DNA of 64,000 nt, from assembly GCF_003058465.1 (NCBI RefSeq), contig NZ_CP028901.1, forward strand, positions 1,302,001 through 1,366,000. The letters are read 5' to 3'. The notes under the pieces were generated by a model that was not told the origin of the DNA, ran no database searches, and saw only the letters and a program-made list of their open reading frames with translations. The position numbers and the translations under genes are program-made. This document shows positions 60,328 through 64,000 of this stretch, piece by piece; position 1 is the stretch's first letter, and each line of letters begins with the position of its first letter. Source of the DNA: Orrella marina. GTDB taxonomy: Bacteria > Pseudomonadota > Gammaproteobacteria > Burkholderiales > Burkholderiaceae_B.

Positions 60328-62625
60328 TCAGGACAATACTGTCAGTTTGGCAATCCCCAAAGCGAGCGTTTTGACCCCGACATCGGCAAAGTTGATCTGG
60401 GCCTGTGCGTCAAGTCCCGCACCCGACACCGTCAGCACCGTTCCCTCTCCAAACCGGGGGTGACTGACCTGAAGACCGGCACGGTACTGAACTCCACCGA
60501 CCTCTACGCCTCTCGCCATCGTCGTTGTGGCGCCCGGTCCTTGAGAAAATCCAGCACCAGATGAGCTTCTTCGACCACTCGTCGCCGTGGACATGGGTGC
60601 AAGGTCCAGCCACACATTGTCCGCAGCCCGGGCTGACAACCATTTGAGATGTTCTGGTGGGACTTCCTCAACAAAGCGCGAAGCACGGCTGTACCGGACC
60701 TGCCCATGCAGCATGCGGCTTTGAGCAAGCGTCATATACAGACGTTCTCTCGCACGGGTCATCGCCACATACATCAACCGCCGTTCCTCCTGAAGACCAT
60801 CGCGTTCGTGAATGCTGTTCTCGTGAGGAAACAATCCGTCCTCCAGTCCAGTCAGAAAGACGGCATCAAACTCGAGCCCCTTGGCCGAATGAACCGTCAT
60901 TAACTGAACCGCCTGCGTACCATCGTCAGCCTGGGCATCACCCGACTCAAGCGATGCGTGTGCCAGAAAGGCAACCAGGGGGCTCAGAGCTTCATCCACG
61001 CCATCAGCCTGCCCGATGGCCGGGGCCTGTTCGAAGGGATCAGGTGAGTTTTGATTGATCTGCCGGGGAGTCAGTCCCGCCGGCAAGCCACTAAAGGATT
61101 GCTCAATCTCAAAAACCTTGGCGGCCGTCACCAGTTCTTCCAGGTTCTCTAAACGTTCAGAACCGTCACGCTGCGTCTGGTAGTAGGCTCTCAATCCGCT
61201 GACTTCGATCATCTCGTCAACAAGTTCGGACAGCGGCAATGTTCTAGAGGCCTCCGTGAGGCGCTGGATCAGACCACAAAACTGAACCAATGAACTGCCG
61301 GCCTTGCCTGCCACCCGGGCAACGGCCTGAGCCAGCGGAGTACTGTATGTCCGCGCCTGGTCGGTCAGGTTCTCCAGCGTGCGTGCACCGATGCCGCGCG
61401 CAGGAAAGTTCACAACCCGCAAAAAAGAGTTGTCATCATCCAGGCTGGCTGTCAGGCGAAGATAAGCCAGTGCATGCTTGATTTCCTGACGTTCAAAAAA
61501 TCGCAACCCGCCGTACACTCGATAAGGGATACCCGATGTGAAAAGTGCGTGTTCAAGCACCCGGGACTGGGCATTGCTTCGATACAGAATGGCGATATCG
61601 GACCTGGACATGCCATCACGAATCAGCGCCCTGACCTCGTCGACAACCCATTGAGCTTCCTCATGGTCGGATGCCAGCTCCATCACCCGGATCTGTTCAC
61701 CCTCACCTTGTTCGGTCCAGAGGTTCTTGCCCAGCCTCTCGGTATTGTTGGCGATCAAGGCATTGGCCGCATTGAGGATATGGCCATAAGAACGATAGTT
61801 CTGCTCGAGCCGGATGACGTGACCTTTTGCATAGTCACGTTCGAAGTCAACCATGTTGCCGACTCGTGCGCCGCGAAACGCGTAGATGGACTGATCGTCA
61901 TCACCCACTGCAAACATAAAGCTCCTGGGCCCGGCCAGGCACTGCAACCAGCGGTATTGCAGACGGTTCGTATCCTGAAACTCATCAACCAGAATATGCT
62001 GAAAACGCTGCTGGTAGTGCTGACTGATGACCGGATTGCGCTCGAGCAACTCAAGACAACGCAGCAAAAGCTCTGCAAAGTCAACCACGCCCTCACGCTG
62101 GCACTGCGCTTCGTACAAGCGGTAAATCTCGACCATGCGCAGCGAATACGGGTCCTGGGCCTGTACGGCATCGGGCCGCAAGCCCTCCTCCTTGCGAGAG
62201 GCAATGAACCGCAGGACATCCCTCGGAGGAAACTTGCTTTCATCGAAGTTTCCCGCTTTCAAGATACGCTTGATTGCGGCGAGCTGGTCGGTATTGTCAA
62301 GAATCTGAAAAGTCTGTGGAAGATTCGCGTCCCGGTAGTGTGCTCTGAGCAACCGGTTGCACAGTCCGTGGAAAGTCCCCACCCACATGCCACCCACATT
62401 GATAGGCAGCATGGCAGCGATGCGCGACTTCATTTCGCGCGCAGCCTTGTTGGTAAATGTGACCGCCAGAATGGCATGTGGACTGATCAGCTTTTGCTGA
62501 ATCAGCCACACAATGCGTGTTGTCAGAACTCGCGTCTTGCCACTACCGGCCCCTGCAAGAATCAGAGCATGACCATCTTCATGCGTGACAGCCTGGCTCT
62601 GATAGGGATTGAGCTGCTCAATCAT
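60328..62625 (-). CDS. uvrD: UvrD/Rep-type DNA helicase
   Basis: 765 residues. Superfamily 1 motifs: Walker A AGAGSGKTRVL near 28, AVTFTNKAAREM near 55, VDEFQDTNRLQY near 218, GDDDQSIYAFRGA near 245, LEQNYRS near 278, MTVHSAKGLEFDAVFL near 570 and VAMTRARERLY near 615. It unwinds DNA 3' to 5' in mismatch and excision repair. The C-terminus (FGEGTVL and later) binds RNA polymerase in relatives. Its ATG overlaps the desaturase stop (ATGA). Confidence 0.95.
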   Translation of the reverse strand: MIEQLNPYQSQAVTHEDGHALILAGAGSGKTRVLTTRIVWLIQQKLISPHAILAVTFTNKAAREMKSRIAAMLPINVGGMWVGTFHGLCNRLLRAHYRDANLPQTFQILDNTDQLAAIKRILKAGNFDESKFPPRDVLRFIASRKEEGLRPDAVQAQDPYSLRMVEIYRLYEAQCQREGVVDFAELLLRCLELLERNPVISQHYQQRFQHILVDEFQDTNRLQYRWLQCLAGPRSFMFAVGDDDQSIYAFRGARVGNMVDFERDYAKGHVIRLEQNYRSYGHILNAANALIANNTERLGKNLWTEQGEGEQIRVMELASDHEEAQWVVDEVRALIRDGMSRSDIAILYRSNAQSRVLEHALFTSGIPYRVYGGLRFFERQEIKHALAYLRLTASLDDDNSFLRVVNFPARGIGARTLENLTDQARTYSTPLAQAVARVAGKAGSSLVQFCGLIQRLTEASRTLPLSELVDEMIEVSGLRAYYQTQRDGSERLENLEELVTAAKVFEIEQSFSGLPAGLTPRQINQNSPDPFEQAPAIGQADGVDEALSPLVAFLAHASLESGDAQADDGTQAVQLMTVHSAKGLEFDAVFLTGLEDGLFPHENSIHERDGLQEERRLMYVAMTRARERLYMTLAQSRMLHGQVRYSRASRFVEEVPPEHLKWLSARAADNVWLDLAPMSTATSGRRSSSGAGFSQGPGATTTMARGVEVGGVQYRAGLQVSHPRFGEGTVLTVSGAGLDAQAQINFADVGVKTLALGIAKLTVLS

Positions 62626-63824
62626 GCCGCATAGCGGCGCAATCTGATTGCAAACTCCTGGAGGCTTTCAATGCCACTTTGCTGGGCACGGTGACACCAT
62701 GATTGCAGGTCGTGTAGCAACTGTTCGCTGCTGGCACTGGAGCTTTCCCAGAGTTTGACCAGTTCCTGGCGCATCTGAACCATCACCGACAGTGATTCGG
62801 TCTGAGAAAGCGCCTGATTGATGCGCTCGCGTTCAGCAGGTGCCAGCGTCTCTTCTCCACGACCCAGCCAGTGAACCGCCGACTTGATCGCATCAACGTT
62901 GACCACTGACTCATCCTTGTTGCTGATGCGCGACACCTCTTCCAGGCACGCCCGCTTCATCAGTCCCGTGTAGCGGGCAAGAATTTCATAGCGGTGCGCA
63001 ATCACACCCTGGAGGGTACGCAGATCGACGCCTGTCTTGCCACCATCCTCAAGCTTGAGCTTGGGCGCAACCTTGCGAACTTTGGCCAGTCCTAGCGTAC
63101 GCAGAATCAGGATGTACGTCCACCCGATATCGATCTCGAACCAGCGGCTTGAGAACTTCGCCGATGTACCGTAAGCGTGGTGATTATTGTGCAACTCTTC
63201 GCCACCGATCAGCAAGCCGATTGGAAACACATTGGTGCTGGTGTCCGGACTAGCAAAGTTGCGGTACCCCCAATAGTGACCAATCCCATTGACCACACCT
63301 GCCGCCCAGAAGGGAATCCAGGCCATCTGGATCGCCCAGACGGTCAGACCGATCGCGCCAAACAATGCAACATCTATCGCCAGCATCAGCAAAATGCCGC
63401 CCACGCTGTAACGTGAGTAGATGTTCTTCTCAAGCCAGTCGTTTGGTGTACCGTGACCAAACTTTTTCAGCGTGTCGGATTTGGCGGATTCCTCGCGATA
63501 AAGCTCCGCTCCACGGAACAGCACACGCTCGATGCCGTAAATCATCGGAGAATGAGGATCGCCTTCACGTTCACAGCGAGCGTGGTGCTTGCGGTGAATG
63601 GCAACCCACTCTTTGGTCACCATGCCGGTGGTCATCCAGAGCCAGAACCGGAAAAAATGTGACACGACAGGGTGCAAGTCGAGTCCCCTGTGCGCCTGTG
63701 AGCGATGCAGGTAGAGAGTCACTCCCACGATTGTGATGTGTGTCACCACCAACGTGTAAATGACGATTTCCCACCAGGAGGCTTGGGTCAAACCGCCCGC
63801 GGCAAATGAAAGAAGTGCGTCCAT
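62622..63824 (-). CDS. Membrane fatty acid desaturase (DesA-type)
   Basis: 400 residues. The three His boxes of acyl-lipid and acyl-CoA desaturases are present: LHRSQAH near 44, HRKHHARC near 80 and LHNNHHAYG near 215. Membrane helices lie near 18-40, 55-75 and 145-190. The C-terminal 130 residues form a polar helical extension after the desaturase fold. It introduces a double bond using a di-iron centre and oxygen. It overlaps uvrD by four bases, an unusual functional pairing. Confidence 0.9.
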   Translation of the reverse strand: MDALLSFAAGGLTQASWWEIVIYTLVVTHITIVGVTLYLHRSQAHRGLDLHPVVSHFFRFWLWMTTGMVTKEWVAIHRKHHARCEREGDPHSPMIYGIERVLFRGAELYREESAKSDTLKKFGHGTPNDWLEKNIYSRYSVGGILLMLAIDVALFGAIGLTVWAIQMAWIPFWAAGVVNGIGHYWGYRNFASPDTSTNVFPIGLLIGGEELHNNHHAYGTSAKFSSRWFEIDIGWTYILILRTLGLAKVRKVAPKLKLEDGGKTGVDLRTLQGVIAHRYEILARYTGLMKRACLEEVSRISNKDESVVNVDAIKSAVHWLGRGEETLAPAERERINQALSQTESLSVMVQMRQELVKLWESSSASSEQLLHDLQSWCHRAQQSGIESLQEFAIRLRRYAA

Positions 63825-64000
63825 ATAGGTATCAGTGTCCTGCTAGGGTGTAAAAACAAATCCGAGTGTAGCCGACAAGTTGAATTTTCGATAGAACGAA
63901 TTTCCTGATGTTATTGCTGTGAATCAAAGAAATAGCGGGAAGTTACCGGTTAGATAGCAATAGCGGGAACTTCCATGACAATAAACTCTTGCACTGCGGG
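63825..64000. promoter_or_regulatory. Leader of the desaturase gene with direct repeats
   Basis: AATAGCGGGAA occurs at 63931 and again at 63959, 28 bases apart, upstream of the desaturase. The function of the pair is unknown; it could be an operator. Confidence 0.35.

Noticed and set aside
61474-62634. A 386-codon frame opposite uvrD
   Set aside because: Mirror of a strongly conserved helicase gene; no recognisable domain.

Overview
The window looks like core chromosome from a betaproteobacterium of the order Burkholderiales, most likely an Alcaligenaceae-type organism. This rests on gene order: surE-pcm-nlpD, an RpfE-type gene overlapping recJ ahead of prfB and lysS, iscR-iscS-iscU-iscA-hscB-hscA-fdx beside a low-molecular-weight tyrosine phosphatase, tRNA-Leu-tig-clpP-clpX-lon, and dapC-dapD-dapE. 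No species can be named from the sequence alone. Coding density is high. There are no insertion sequences, phage genes, integrases, CRISPR arrays or rRNA genes, and I found one tRNA.

Layout. 1-2.9 kb (minus): a partial PolB-like 3'-5' exonuclease, nlpD, a frameshifted pcm and surE. 3.1-3.8 kb: plsY. 3.9-7.7 kb (minus): HAD phosphatase, tadA, an LD-carboxypeptidase and tsaD. 8.1-12.3 kb (plus): a secreted histidine phosphatase, a methyltransferase, an epimerase-like protein, a CDP-diacylglycerol diphosphatase and an AhpD-like protein. 12.4-25.9 kb (mostly minus): dusA, M20 peptidase, greB, PHP phosphatase, a frameshifted alpha/beta hydrolase, comEC, tatD, lolD and lolC/E. One orphan gene sits inside this block on the opposite strand. 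26.2-32.8 kb (plus): RpfE-like gene, recJ, prfB with its programmed frameshift, an SDR gene and lysS. 33-40.3 kb (minus): the isc operon with two sugar-acid-type enzymes downstream. 41-49.4 kb: phosphatase, uvrB, aromatic aminotransferase, lexA, hslR and lon. 49.5-53.2 kb (minus): clpX, clpP, tig and tRNA-Leu. 53.4-59.9 kb (plus): dapC, dapD, dapE, prmB and an ABC-F ATPase. 60-63.8 kb (minus): small membrane protein, uvrD and a fatty acid desaturase.

How the genes work together. Three functional units are nearly complete: Fe-S cluster assembly, with two IscR-like operators over the iscR promoter; protein quality control (tig, clpP, clpX, lon), with a sigma32-like promoter in front of lon; and the succinylase branch of lysine/diaminopimelate synthesis (dapC, dapD, dapE). 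DNA repair is spread over uvrB, uvrD, recJ and lexA, and lexA carries a perfect SOS box in its own leader.

What is unusual. The clearest anomalies are two single-base frameshifts in G-runs (pcm and a hydrolase), a basic repeat-bearing insertion inside the ComEC metallo-beta-lactamase domain, a His-rich extension on the LD-carboxypeptidase, an orphan protein whose C-terminus resembles the SMI1/KNR4 (SUKH) fold, and an AT-rich 0.8-kb intergenic region upstream of iscR that ends in a strong terminator and may encode a small RNA. I saw no convincing new multi-gene system.
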